Shown: positions 36,038 to 46,041 of the stretch, in pieces
Position numbering within the stretch: the first letter of the stretch is position 1
How the letters are laid out: every line of letters starts with the position of its first letter
Source: Paenimyroides ummariense
GTDB lineage: Bacteria; Bacteroidota; Bacteroidia; Flavobacteriales; Flavobacteriaceae
Length of the DNA stretch: 64,000 bases
Assembly (NCBI RefSeq): GCF_900115115.1
Contig: NZ_FOVI01000013.1
Location: forward strand, 1 to 64,000
Direction: 5' to 3'
Program-made: the position numbers and the translations under genes
The notes under the pieces: model-generated
Databases searched by the model: none
What the model saw: the letters and a program-made list of their open reading frames with translations, nothing else
What the model was told of the DNA's origin: nothing

Positions 36038-37123
36038 ATGAGGGAGAATTTTAATCTCATTTTCAAAGAGGAACAAATAAAGGAAGATTCATTATTGAGA
36101 CTTCTTATCGACAAGAAATTTAGATTGTTAAGGCATCTTATCAGCTTTTTATGCCTACTGTCTTTAATGCTTTCCGGAAAAAACTGGGGAGAATTTTATG
36201 GCATTTATGATCATTTAGATTGGATCTCAAGCGTGTTATTTATGTTGCTGGTTTTTTATGTAAATATGTATATTTTAATACCAACATTTTTATATAATTC
36301 AAAAGCATTGATCTATTTGCTGAATTTATTTTTAATAATTTTAGCAGGATCAATCATTCTACTTTTCTTTAAATCGTATGTTCTTGAAAACCACAGACTA
36401 ATTCAAAATCTGAATTTTAAAAATTCGATTCAGGAAATATTTTTGGTGACGTTTTTTCTGATACCAATTTTTTTATTTTCCAGCGGATTAAAATTATTTC
36501 AACATTGGATGTATGATACAGAAAAGTTTTATGAGTTGAAGAAAAAATCCATTGAAAGCGAACTGATTGCTTTGAGAAGTCAAATTCAACCTCATTTTCT
36601 GTTCAATATGCTAAATAACATAAACATTCTTACTAGAAAAGATCCTGAAAAAGCGTCATTTATTATAGTTAAACTCTCAGAATTTTTAAGATATCTTTTA
36701 TATGAAAATAGTGAAGAGAAAGTTACTATTGTTTCAGAAATTAAGTTCATACATAATTATCTTAGTCTGGAAAAAATGAGAAGAGATGATTTCGAATACG
36801 TGATTGATTCAGGGGAAGAAAATATAAAGCATTTAAATATACCGCCACATTTAATTTTAATATTAATAGAGAATGCAATCAAGCATAGTGCAGATACTAC
36901 AGATGAATCTTATGTAGATGTTGTTTTTACATTGGAGGCTGAATATTTGAAGATTCGTGTCACAAATTCGGTTCCTTTGTTGAGAATGGCTTCTGACAGT
37001 CAGCATGGAGTTGGGCTTACCAATCTACAAAGAAGACTTGAACTGATTTACAAAGATTCATTTACTTTGAATGCTAGTAGAAATAAAGACGAATATATAG
37101 CAATTTTAAAAATACCTGTATGA
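36038..37123 (+). CDS. LytS/YehU-type sensor histidine kinase
   Basis: 361 residues. Four hydrophobic segments (about 31-48, 61-85, 88-115 and 128-150) precede a short linker and the His_kinase domain (PF06580 type): LRSQIQPHFLFNMLNNIN with phospho-acceptor His186, then a LEKMRRDDFEY segment and an ATPase region with ILIENAIKHS and GVGLTNLQRRL. It overlaps the response-regulator gene by 4 bases. The membrane domain has little periplasmic loop, suggesting sensing within or near the membrane. A degraded paralogue lies at 53504-54529. Confidence 0.93.
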   Translation: MRENFNLIFKEEQIKEDSLLRLLIDKKFRLLRHLISFLCLLSLMLSGKNWGEFYGIYDHLDWISSVLFMLLVFYVNMYILIPTFLYNSKALIYLLNLFLIILAGSIILLFFKSYVLENHRLIQNLNFKNSIQEIFLVTFFLIPIFLFSSGLKLFQHWMYDTEKFYELKKKSIESELIALRSQIQPHFLFNMLNNINILTRKDPEKASFIIVKLSEFLRYLLYENSEEKVTIVSEIKFIHNYLSLEKMRRDDFEYVIDSGEENIKHLNIPPHLILILIENAIKHSADTTDESYVDVVFTLEAEYLKIRVTNSVPLLRMASDSQHGVGLTNLQRRLELIYKDSFTLNASRNKDEYIAILKIPV

Positions 37124-37821
37124 ACTGTATAGTTATAGATGATGAGCCAGTAGCAAGAATGGGGATGGAAGATTTGATTACCAACTCACCTCCTTTGGTT
37201 CTTTTAAAGTCATTTAGAAGTGCGATCGGTGTTGATGAGTTTTTAAAAAATCATCAGGTAGATATTGTTTTTCTAGATATTGAAATGCCAGATTTAAATG
37301 GGATTGAATTTGCAGAAAGTGTTCCCGGTAATGTATTGGTGATCTTCACCACAGCGTACTCACAGTATGCAATTGACAGTTATAATTTAGACGCCTTGGA
37401 TTATCTGGTTAAGCCTATATCACAAAAACGTTTTGATATTAGCATTTCCAAAGCGTCATCTTATCTGTCTTTAATGAAAAAAGAAAAGTATATTGTGGAA
37501 AATGCTATGGAGGATTATATAATTGTCCGTGCAGATAAACGTTTCCATAAGATTTATTTTGATGATATAATTTATATCGAAGCACTAAAGGATTATGTTA
37601 TAATTAATATAATTAAAGACGATCGCCATATCACTTGGATGAACTTAAAAAATATATACAGTAAGCTCCCTTCAAATAAGTTTTCCCGGATAAATAGAAG
37701 TTATATAGTGAATAATAAATATGTAACCTCATTTAACAACTTTAGTGTTTGGATAGATGATTTGGAAATAAATCTAGGTAAAAATTACCGGGAGGATTTT
37801 TTTAGAAATTATAATTTTTAA
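37120..37821 (+). CDS. LytTR-family response regulator
   Basis: 233 residues: receiver domain (1-118) with acidic pair Asp7/Asp8, phospho-acceptor Asp53 in FLDIEMP, Thr in FTTAYS and Lys in LVKPIS; C-terminal LytTR DNA-binding domain (about 130-230) with DDIIYIEALKDYVIINI and FSRINRSYIVN. LytTR proteins bind pairs of short direct repeats separated by about two helical turns, which fits the boxes found in this window. Translationally coupled to the kinase. Confidence 0.95.
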   Translation: MNCIVIDDEPVARMGMEDLITNSPPLVLLKSFRSAIGVDEFLKNHQVDIVFLDIEMPDLNGIEFAESVPGNVLVIFTTAYSQYAIDSYNLDALDYLVKPISQKRFDISISKASSYLSLMKKEKYIVENAMEDYIIVRADKRFHKIYFDDIIYIEALKDYVIINIIKDDRHITWMNLKNIYSKLPSNKFSRINRSYIVNNKYVTSFNNFSVWIDDLEINLGKNYREDFFRNYNF

Positions 37822-37865
37822 ATTTTTCCAGAAGAAAAATAATTAATCGGAAATGATCTTATTTT

Positions 37866-37929
37866 GGTATAGTAATATAAGGTGTTTGTATAGATTCTAA
37901 TTCTCACAATGTAAAGAGAGATATTTTTG
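37866..37929 (+). promoter_or_regulatory. LytTR-type direct-repeat promoter, site B (outer-membrane protein)
   Basis: Boxes GGTATAGT (37866-37873) and TGTATAGA (37887-37894), 21 bp apart, then a 27-nt gap and a perfect TATTTTTG -7 box (37922-37929). The ATG of the beta-barrel protein is at 37955. Confidence 0.75.
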
Positions 37930-37954
37930 ATAAAAATTTAACTCGTTTATAATT

Positions 37955-38524
37955 ATGAAAAAGATTCTATTGTTAACTGTATTTTTTATCGGATTAAGTA
38001 AAAGTTACGGTCAATTACATCTGGGAGTAAAAGCTGGAGCAAATCTTACAAAAATTGATGGTGAGGGTTTCAGCGATAAATTCGCTCTGGGATATCAGTT
38101 GGGAGGTTATACTTACTACGATTTCACTAAAGCATTAGGGTTACAGCTTGAGGTTCAATTCAACCAGACAAATACTAAAATTGAAGATAGGTATGTTGAT
38201 GTCTTGTTAAATACGTTTGACAAAAAGAAGAAGTTAAATTATGTATCTGTTCCACTATTATTACGTGTTAACAGTCAAGGATTTATCACGCTTCTTGGAG
38301 GTCCGCAGTTCAGTTTTTTGTCTAATAGTAATCAATCAATCCTGCAGAATAGTAAAAAACTCTTTAAGAAAACTGATTTGGGACTTGTCGCTGGTGTTGA
38401 GATTAATTTGAGACCTTTGAGAATTTACGGCAGGTATACTTGGGGTTTCAGTGATGTTAGTAACATAGGTGATTCACCAAACAGTAGACAAATTCAGGTT
38501 GGATTAGCTGCTAATTTATTTTAA
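37955..38524 (+). CDS. Outer-membrane beta-barrel protein (porin-like)
   Basis: 189 residues: signal peptide ending SYGQ, then repeated amphipathic strands beginning LHLGVKAGANLTKIDG, typical of the OMP_b-brl_2 family, and a terminal strand QIQVGLAANLF ending in Phe. Located in the outer membrane. The LytTR-type promoter immediately upstream makes it the closest likely target of the adjacent two-component system. Confidence 0.88.
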   Translation: MKKILLLTVFFIGLSKSYGQLHLGVKAGANLTKIDGEGFSDKFALGYQLGGYTYYDFTKALGLQLEVQFNQTNTKIEDRYVDVLLNTFDKKKKLNYVSVPLLLRVNSQGFITLLGGPQFSFLSNSNQSILQNSKKLFKKTDLGLVAGVEINLRPLRIYGRYTWGFSDVSNIGDSPNSRQIQVGLAANLF

Positions 38525-38561
38525 ATATTTTTTTTTCATTAATAATTGATCTTGATTTTTT

Positions 38562-38594
38562 ACTTCTTTCAGAATTTTTCTGAAAGAAGTTTTT
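38562..38594 (+). terminator. Intrinsic terminator after the beta-barrel gene
   Basis: Arms ACTTCTTTCAGAA and TTCTGAAAGAAGT with a short T-containing loop, then a T-run. Confidence 0.8.
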
Positions 38595-38931
38595 GATTAT
38601 ATACGACATTAATTAAAGGAGTATTTAAATTTGTTTTTTCTTCGATATTTGGAGTTGTCTTAGTAGTAGTATAGGTAAAATTAGTACTTAATTGGCTCGT
38701 AGTAATTTATTTATTGGCGAAATTCAGTATTAAAATCACAATTATTTCTCTCAAAGTTTCCTCGTCATTAATTACTAAAATGCTTAAAGATATTTACTTC
38801 GTAAAACGATACAGCAATCAATGAGATATTGATTAATTATGACTTTAACAGTAAAATACTATCTCTTCCTGATGGAAATCAGAATATATGTAGAAAGTTA
38901 AATTTGAGATTTACTTGCTTTGTAATATTAG
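38595..38931. other. Gene-poor spacer
   Basis: No convincing reading frame, hairpin or repeat. One isolated AGTATAGG (38668-38675) resembles a LytTR box but has no partner 21 bp away. Confidence 0.4.
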
Positions 38932-40324
38932 CTAAAAATCACGGATTATTTTATCTGCATTTTCAAAAGTGGTAGAACTTTCAAAATACTTATTTATGAT
39001 CAACTGAGTTAATTCTACGTTATTGAGTCCAGACTTCAGTGTAGAACATAAGAAATCGTAATTGGTATTTGTGTCGTTACTAACTATTAAGCCACAACCA
39101 CATTTTTTCTTCTCCAATTTCTTTTTCAATTGCTGTAAAAATTATAGGTGCATAATAATAAACATATAGTTTTCGGTCTAAATAGTCAGATTGTGACGTA
39201 ATCTTTGCAAATGGAATAATATGGGGTGGGAGAAATCCTTTAAATTTTACAACTTTTTACTGATACTGTTGTCGTACACTTTTTCTCCTATGTCATTTTT
39301 TGTGAGCTTAAGCGATAAGTATTCTGCAAAACCTTCGCTAATCATATCCCGAAGTTCCGAATTAAAGACTTTGTACTTTTCAAAATAGTAATGGCCTAGT
39401 TCATGAGCTATAAACGGACGGTACTAATTTTGTATTTTTTGGGTTAAACAAACTTTTAAGACCATTATCACCCCAACCAATACTGTATTGAGGGATAAGA
39501 TATATAAGCCAACCGTCTTTTGAGGTTGGTGTGGTACGGATAAATACCGTTGCCTGCTCAAAGGGAATGTTTAGTTTTGACTCGTAAAGTTTTTTAAAAT
39601 TGTTAACTAGACGACTGAATTCTTTGATTTAGTCTTTACTTAAATAGGGATTTAGTACGTAAGTACCGTTGTTTTCTGTCAAGGCATAATTATCTAGAAA
39701 AAGAGATAATTCTTGAGTTATATTGCTCTTAAAATTCTAAGACTTTTTATTTATAGGCAAATTACCATTAATGTAAAGTGTATTGCAATCGTCACAAACA
39801 AGGTCAATATCATACATCACCTTTTCAGAAGTTTTGTCTGCTTCTATATCATATAGAACAGGATATCAGGCAGATGAACACCATCGGTTCTCAATGAATT
39901 ATGGTTAAAAGCAATATTCCCTTTCCAATCTTTCCTACTGTAATTCTCAATAGTATCCTTAACAACAGGATATTTTCCAACATACTCAATCTGTACTGTG
40001 TTAGGTAAAAATTTTTCCGTTCTTGTATTATTGGTAAAAAAATAGGCATTTGTTTCACCAGTAGAAGTTATATCACTTAATGATTTACTGGGATAAATTA
40101 AAAAGTAGTTTGGCTCCATGCTTCTGAAGTGAAGGTGGTTCATTCCTGAATTAAGTCTTATGATGTAGTTTTAAATATCAGGGATGTTGCTTAAAGTAAG
40201 ATTGCAATCAAATGTTCCCTCTTTAACTGAAATATGTACTGTACCTGTAAGTAAAAGATTCTTTTGTTGAGCAAAAAAAATATTTGATAGCAAAAGTAGT
40301 TATGAAAAAAAATAGTCTTTCCAT
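38932..40324 (-). pseudogene. Decayed secreted zinc metallopeptidase (HExxH)
   Basis: Starts at ATG 40324 with signal-peptide sequence split over two frames (LLLLSNIFFAQQ). Multiple stops and frameshifts follow, but coherent pieces remain: NYFLIYPSKSLSDITSTGE, LVCDDCNTLYINGN, FKKLYESKLNIPFEQATVF and a zinc-binding segment RPFIAHELGHYYFEKY followed by MISEGFAEYLSLK. The HELGH plus downstream Glu layout fits a gluzincin (M1/M61-like) peptidase. At least four lesions. Confidence 0.8.
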
Positions 40325-40445
40325 TTAGATTTTTTTAATTTAAAATAGGTAATTTATTTATAGGTTAATCATTATTTTTACGTACGTAAACTAAATTATA
40401 CCTGCTTTTATGAAGAATAAACTGTTGATTATCCCATTCGATCAT

Positions 40446-40661
40446 TTATTTTAAGGTTCTCTTCTTATCACTTGAATTTTCGTAGTAGGACTCGGCAATT
40501 TTATAACCCGTCCAGTAAGCGATGTCACCTGGTATTTCCTTATGAATTTTAGAAGCATAAAAAAATATTTTATAAAATATCTTGTATAGTATTCGGCTTT
40601 TAATTTTTTCCAAAGAATCTTTTTTAATTAATTTACTGTATTTAAAATTATACTTTCTCAT
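40446..40661 (-). CDS. Short unknown protein, possibly a C-terminal remnant
   Basis: 71 residues; the segment IAYWTGYKIAESYYENSSD resembles LNYWLGYRIVSKYVEEYGED near the end of the peptidase at 43935. This suggests the C-terminal piece of a related decayed protease. It directly follows the gene ending at 40664. Confidence 0.4.
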   Translation of the reverse strand: MRKYNFKYSKLIKKDSLEKIKSRILYKIFYKIFFYASKIHKEIPGDIAYWTGYKIAESYYENSSDKKRTLK

Positions 40662-40663
40662 AA

Positions 40664-41107
40664 TTAAGACTTTTTATGAACAGACAGTACTTTCTCGTCT
40701 AAAAAAAATTTTATTTTTTTTCGTTTGAAAATCAAAAAATATAGGGATGCAATATTATTTTTAGAAGTAAAGTTATACTGCCAACTTATCCTGTGGCGGT
40801 TTTTGGACGTTTGGATAATGATGCGGTAATTTATACTAGAGCAATACCACCTAAAATGAAATGGCATTCCAGTTAAAATTCCATCTAATTTTGTAATATA
40901 CAAACCATCATCAATATCTGTTGACGTATTGTAAAAATGATTTATTTCACCGCCCTTATTAGCAGAAATTTTATATTTAAACGGTGTAAGTACGGTGATT
41001 ATGTCTTCAATCCATTGTTTCTGTATTTCGTGTAAAGTAGAATTTTCGAGTATTGAATGGTTCTCAAGTGGCATAAATGGAAATAGTAGTATGTTCCTTT
41101 TTTTCAT
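40664..41107 (-). CDS. Unknown protein
   Basis: 147 residues with a weak hydrophobic start (MKKRNILLFPFMPL) and a body with possible beta strands, ending in a Lys-rich tail. No family recognised. It may be a remnant, given the decayed neighbours and the fragment just downstream. Confidence 0.4.
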   Translation of the reverse strand: MKKRNILLFPFMPLENHSILENSTLHEIQKQWIEDIITVLTPFKYKISANKGGEINHFYNTSTDIDDGLYITKLDGILTGMPFHFRWYCSSINYRIIIQTSKNRHRISWQYNFTSKNNIASLYFLIFKRKKIKFFLDEKVLSVHKKS

Positions 41108-41437
41108 ATGGTATAATGTATAGCGTACAATTTTACGACAATCAATAACAGTATATGATTTAACTATACAAACTATTAGGTATTTTATACAATAGTAACT
41201 ATTTGCTCTACAAGAATGTCCAATCTTTCATCAAATTAAATTTTGTATTGGATTTTGTGGAGTGTAATACATTGTGCATTATTAATTTTATGCAGAGCTA
41301 TATTGAGTTTATAATAAAAAGCCAAAGTATGAAATAAACTTTGGCTTAATTGATCTTCTTTAACCAAAGCAATAAAGATCTATAGAGATATATGCACTAC
41401 ATAGTCCATATAGTATGTTGCAATAATACATGTTTAA

Positions 41438-42521
41438 CTAGCTATGTGATATTTTTTTATACCAAATGGATACAATTCTAGAGGAACTCTGTGAACTGTC
41501 TTGTTTGCTAGATACATCGTATAAATATCTTTCATTGTTATAATCTTCGAAATTATCTTTACTTACCCATATCGGTGACGCCGCAATGGGACTTTCATAT
41601 GTTTTACTGTCCATTATATATATAGGGAAGTAGGGGATATTAGCTTAAGTCACTTCCACCACCGTTGTTTTGAACATCTATGATTAGGTTTTTTACTGAT
41701 GTCAGGTTATCTTTGTGGTTTAGGATCAATGAATCTATAATCCTTTTTGTTTCAAAATCGAAAGTGTTAATTATGAAGTTATTAGTATTGCTGTCTAGCT
41801 TTACAAAGTAGGTTGAGTCGCGCAGATTATAAGCTTCACTTTTCTTGATTTTCGATTTACCACGGTAGAATGTGTTTGCTCTGCCTAACTTAAGAATATC
41901 TTTTTTTAAGACAACTTTAAACGTAGAGGACTTCTGAGCGAAGCTCCAGTAATTTGCGTAAAGTTCGCCTCCTGGATTTTTATAAAATGCGATTTTCAAA
42001 TCTCCTATCGAACCTAAAGCTGCCCGTTTTTCTATAGGTGTATTTGTAAGCAACCCTACAAACTGTCTTCCTTTTTTCTTGTTTTTCTATACATGAACAT
42101 CAAAAGCTCCGATACCATAATTACATGTTCTTTCAATTTCGTTTGTTTTAACGGGCTTTACAGTAAGTTTCTCGACATTTTCTGCTATAAATTTTGAAAC
42201 AGACAGTGTTTGGTTGAAGGTTTTAAAGGAATAGTAGCTGTCTGTTGTATAAATTTGTTGATGTACATCTCTTAAGAAAGAAAGATAAAACTGTAAAATT
42301 CCTAAACATTCTTTTTAAGTTCTGAGTTTTTTTGCAGCTTTTTTTACTTGATGCTTATGTTTTTGGTACTCTTTCATAAACCTGATGGGCAAAAGAAGCG
42401 GAGTTTTTTTCAATTTGCTCTGTCACATAGTTTATTTTTTCAGAGCAGTTACAACTTTTCTGGGAAAATACTGAAATGGAAGAGAGAGTAAAAAATAGAA
42501 TAGTGATAATTCGTATTTATA
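41438..42521 (-). pseudogene. Decayed S41-family peptidase (second type)
   Basis: Coherent pieces over several frames: a signal-peptide-like start leading to SCNCSEKINYVTEQIEKNSA, then SYYSFKTFNQTLSVSKFIAE, the long frame 41640-42053 ending NLIIDVQNNGGGSD, and after a frameshift YIMDSKTYESPIAA. NNGGGSD is the S41 core loop. The C-terminal catalytic Ser/Lys region is absent, so it is truncated as well as frameshifted. Confidence 0.75.
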
Positions 42522-42526
42522 GTTGT

Positions 42527-43879
42527 TTAAAAGTTTTTTAAAATATAATCTAGTGCTTTTGCAGATGGAACGTGGATATCTGGTCTTACACCATGGCGGT
42601 CTCCTTCATTGGTTCCTACATCATAGTCCATTGAAGTAGATATGTTGAGGATCAGTTTTGAGTTTGGCAGTTTAATCTGTATGCTTTCTCCTCCAGATAC
42701 TACGAAACCGCCCGACTCTTCACCTACCAGAATCCCTGTGCGGTAATACTTAAGTGCATTAGCGAAATCGGCTGCAGAGGAAAACGTTTGCCCGCTTATA
42801 AGGACTATTACACTTCCCTTAAACTTTTGATCTTCTCCTTTTGTATTTATCAAATTGGACGATTTAATTTCTGTTCCAATTTTTCCTGATGTGTTACTCA
42901 AAATTTTTTGCGTATATTCTAAGTCTGTGTAGCTGCTGTTTTTTAAAAACTGTTTCTGTGTTTCACTGTATTTTGTTACTGTCTTATTATATTGCGTAAA
43001 CGGTTGTGATACCAAGTAGCTTAGTAGTTCATCTCCAAGTTCTGAGTTTCCGCCTCCATTTTCCCGTATATCTATTATAAGGTTTGTTATATTTTCTTGT
43101 TTTAACCTATCAAACATTTCAAGTAAAAATGTTTTAAAAAACTCTAAATCTGAAAAACTTCTAATAGTAAGTAGCGCATAGTTTTTATCTTTTACTATGC
43201 AGTAACTAAAATTTTCAATTTTATTATTTTTTTGAGATGTATTTTTTAATTGTGATCGCTTTAATATATTAATATCTACATTAGTCTCGTCTTCAAATAC
43301 TATCTTTAAGGTGTCTTTTTTTTCGATGAAAAGATTGTAGTAGTCGTTGAAGTAATATTGGCTTAAGGCGATACTACTTTTATTTGTTTCGGCACTTGTG
43401 TAGCTTCCAAAAAGTTTTATGATTTTATGTACATTTATTCCGTCTATTCGCACTATTTTTTTTCCAATAACATTATCTGGAACAAAATTCTGGTAACCGT
43501 CTTTTATTGACTTTATAAACAGTGAGTTATTTTGAATCCCTACTGTAAAAGGAAAGATGAGGTAGTCTGTTTCAGAAATGCGGTCCGCTATGTTAAGTTC
43601 TGTATGACCATCCCTTAATTTAGCGATAATTGGTTGAAAAGCAAGATAAAAATCAAAGGGACTAATTATATCTTTCTTTAAAATTCTTCTATGAGCACGG
43701 TTGATGAGGCGTACAAATTTTTTTTTTGAAATTTGGCTGTAAGGACTTACGCTTGCGTCTTCGATGGTGTATTTAATATAATCAACATCTTCATCTACTT
43801 CGTCTTTTGAAATAAGTTTTACAGTTTGGCTATAAATATTTAGCGTAAAAAGTATCGGAAGGTATAGTAATATCTTCAT
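42527..43879 (-). CDS. Secreted S41-family peptidase
   Basis: 450 residues: signal peptide ending IYSQ, N-terminal helical region, a PDZ-like middle (VIGKKIVRIDGINVHKIIKLFG), and the S41 catalytic domain with LIIDIRENGGGNSELGDEL, then VLISGQTFSSAADFANALKYY carrying the candidate nucleophile Ser, and EESGGFVVSGGESIQIKLP. It is the intact paralogue of the pseudogene at 19487-20863. Likely degrades or processes envelope proteins. Confidence 0.9.
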   Translation of the reverse strand: MKILLYLPILFTLNIYSQTVKLISKDEVDEDVDYIKYTIEDASVSPYSQISKKKFVRLINRAHRRILKKDIISPFDFYLAFQPIIAKLRDGHTELNIADRISETDYLIFPFTVGIQNNSLFIKSIKDGYQNFVPDNVIGKKIVRIDGINVHKIIKLFGSYTSAETNKSSIALSQYYFNDYYNLFIEKKDTLKIVFEDETNVDINILKRSQLKNTSQKNNKIENFSYCIVKDKNYALLTIRSFSDLEFFKTFLLEMFDRLKQENITNLIIDIRENGGGNSELGDELLSYLVSQPFTQYNKTVTKYSETQKQFLKNSSYTDLEYTQKILSNTSGKIGTEIKSSNLINTKGEDQKFKGSVIVLISGQTFSSAADFANALKYYRTGILVGEESGGFVVSGGESIQIKLPNSKLILNISTSMDYDVGTNEGDRHGVRPDIHVPSAKALDYILKNF

Positions 43880-43934
43880 TGGATGTGTTCTTATATTTTA
43901 TACTTATAAAGAGCTGTTCAAATTACGAGATTTT

Positions 43935-44948
43935 CTAAAGATTGTTTATATATTGTTCGTACTTACTTTTTTCAAAAACTTCTTTAGCGGTCAGTTCGTA
44001 AATGTCTTTCCATGAGTCTTCACCATACTCCTCTACATATTTGCTAACAATTCTGTATCCTAACCAGTAATTTAAAGTTTTCGGAGCTTTTGGAAATAGT
44101 TTGAATTTTTCATTTCTGAGGAGGGGATTGTTGCCGGAATTATCTGAAAAGTAAATTTTGCTTTTCAGAAAGATTTCTTTTTCATTCTCTATAAACCAAC
44201 TCCATTCCTCTCTAGTCATATTTTCAACTGCCTCATATTCTGTTATTTTTTTATCAAAAAATATGTATGTGAAATAGCAGGCAAATCCTTCGTCAATTGT
44301 TTGGCTTAGTGCAGAATGACGTTCGCTATCATTATTTCGAAACTGTTCATATACGAAATGATTAAGTTCATGTGCAAATCCTTTTTCTAACGTATAACGC
44401 AGATCCAGAGATTCATTATTAATTTCAAACGCAAATTCCATAGAACTGCATCCTCCAAACCCAATTCCGGTAATCGGAGTAAATAACATACTTACCTTTG
44501 CTGTAGGCTTATACGGAACAAGTCTGTTGAACTTTTCTAAATTTGATCTCAGCAGATGGTTTATATTAATGCTTGTAATTTCTTTTGTGTGGTCGACGAA
44601 TTGTTGCTTATTCTCTTTAAAAAGAATTTTATTCCATTTTATCATTCCGTTTTTATTATTGAACAGATAACTGTTTTCTTCGCCAAATATTGAGCCGTAG
44701 CAGTTATCCCATAAGCTTTTATGGGGGAGATATACCTTGCTTTGAATCATTAAGGAATCAAATTTAGATTTTTTATGGGCAAGAATCTGGTATTTAAAAA
44801 GATTGTGTACAGTAATATTATCTACCACAATGCTGTCCGATATTTTTTCAATTTGCTTGTAGTTGAAATCTGACTGTACAATTTTTTTAAGTTTGCAAGA
44901 ACTCGCAATTGCACAAAATGTAAAAAGCAATAAATATTTTGAATTCAT
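43935..44948 (-). CDS. Lipoprotein Zn-dependent peptidase (DUF2268-like)
   Basis: 337 residues with lipobox ending ASSC (Cys18). The zinc motif HELNH (GFAHELNHFVYEQF, about residues 191-204) is followed about 20 residues on by TIDEGFACYFTYIF, giving the third Glu ligand, as in DUF2268/gluzincin-type predicted proteases. A C-terminal helical region includes TLNYWLGYRIVSKYVEEYG. It sits just upstream of the S41 peptidase gene on the same strand. Confidence 0.8.
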   Translation of the reverse strand: MNSKYLLLFTFCAIASSCKLKKIVQSDFNYKQIEKISDSIVVDNITVHNLFKYQILAHKKSKFDSLMIQSKVYLPHKSLWDNCYGSIFGEENSYLFNNKNGMIKWNKILFKENKQQFVDHTKEITSININHLLRSNLEKFNRLVPYKPTAKVSMLFTPITGIGFGGCSSMEFAFEINNESLDLRYTLEKGFAHELNHFVYEQFRNNDSERHSALSQTIDEGFACYFTYIFFDKKITEYEAVENMTREEWSWFIENEKEIFLKSKIYFSDNSGNNPLLRNEKFKLFPKAPKTLNYWLGYRIVSKYVEEYGEDSWKDIYELTAKEVFEKSKYEQYINNL

Positions 44949-45869
44949 TTTTTCTCTTATAGTTCGATTAAAAAATTATACTGTGAAGACACCGCTTTAA
45001 AAGTAGTACTTTAAAGCGATCTAATAGGAAGATTTAAAATACAAAAATAACAACTTCTTTTGATTAAAGAATATTTTTTTTCAAAAATTAGGTGGTATTT
45101 AATAATCCATACGGAGAAATAATAGACCGCGATATACGTTACATTAAAGCATTATGAGGAAAACAACCTGCAAACTTTTTTGTGAAAATTCACAAGTTCT
45201 TTATCGTATTGTTAGATAAAATGGAAGAAATGTATAGCGATTCTCTTTGGATCGTCAATAAAGCGTTAACAATAGTGCACAAATGTAGTACGTTTTTCTT
45301 ATATAATAAATAACAAGATCGCCATATTTTTTTAAGCTTATAACTGATAGCAGTACTAAATTAATACTTAGGACGATACAGCTTATTTATCTGGGTCAAG
45401 AATTTGTTGGTACTGTAAGAAAGGTGTTTCGTCTAAAATAAAGGTATATTGGTCTAATAAAGAAATACCGTTAGATTTTATTTACTAATATTGAAATCAG
45501 ATAATACAGCTTTTTATATCTAAATATGCATTTTCTAGCTTATATAGTTGTTACAAATGAAAAAAATAGAAAAAGAATAAATAGTTTTGTTATTGATTGA
45601 TTGAAAGGCTGAAGGTTTTTACCTTTGGCTTTTTTTCTATATAAGAGTATTGACAAAAGCGTATTAAGTTTAAGTTGTTTTACCTCTTCATTAATTGCTC
45701 TAGTATATTGTTCTTTTACCTTAAATCTTTTTGAAGATTTTATTTGATTGGAATCAAATGTTTTTATTGAACTAAAACTTTTCCTTCTACACATTATAAT
45801 AATCTTATGCTTCGCGCAAGTAAGTTTTTATCTCTTATGGTTCTAAAAATAGTAAGTCCTTAACTAACC
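44949..45869. other. Gene-poor region
   Basis: About 0.9 kb with no gene I can support. A short frame (45540-45794, minus) lacks similarity and signal. A few short possible remnants (for example MEEMYSDSLWIVNKAL at about 45219 on the plus strand) are too small to assign. Confidence 0.45.
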
Positions 45870-45954
45870 GGTATGGTAATATGTTGTATTGGTATAATTT
45901 AAGGTGTTGTTGGTATAGTAAATAAAACATTGTTTTATAAATATAGTAATATTG
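45870..45954 (+). promoter_or_regulatory. LytTR-type direct-repeat promoter, site C (three boxes)
   Basis: Boxes GGTATGGT (45870-45877), GGTATAAT (45891-45898) and GGTATAGT (45912-45919), each exactly 21 bp from the previous. A 27-nt gap then leads to TAATATTG (45947-45954), one base from TAnnTTTG. The gene starts at 46042. It is the only site with three boxes. Confidence 0.75.
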
Positions 45955-46041
45955 TATCAGTACTTTATATATAGTGAAATGTAAGGTAGTATTAAGGGTT
46001 TAACATAACCATTGTTTAAGAGATTATTGTGTGAATATTAT

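Noticed and set aside
45540-45794. 84-residue minus-strand frame
   Set aside because: Starts in low-complexity sequence, no family, no promoter or signal that I can support.
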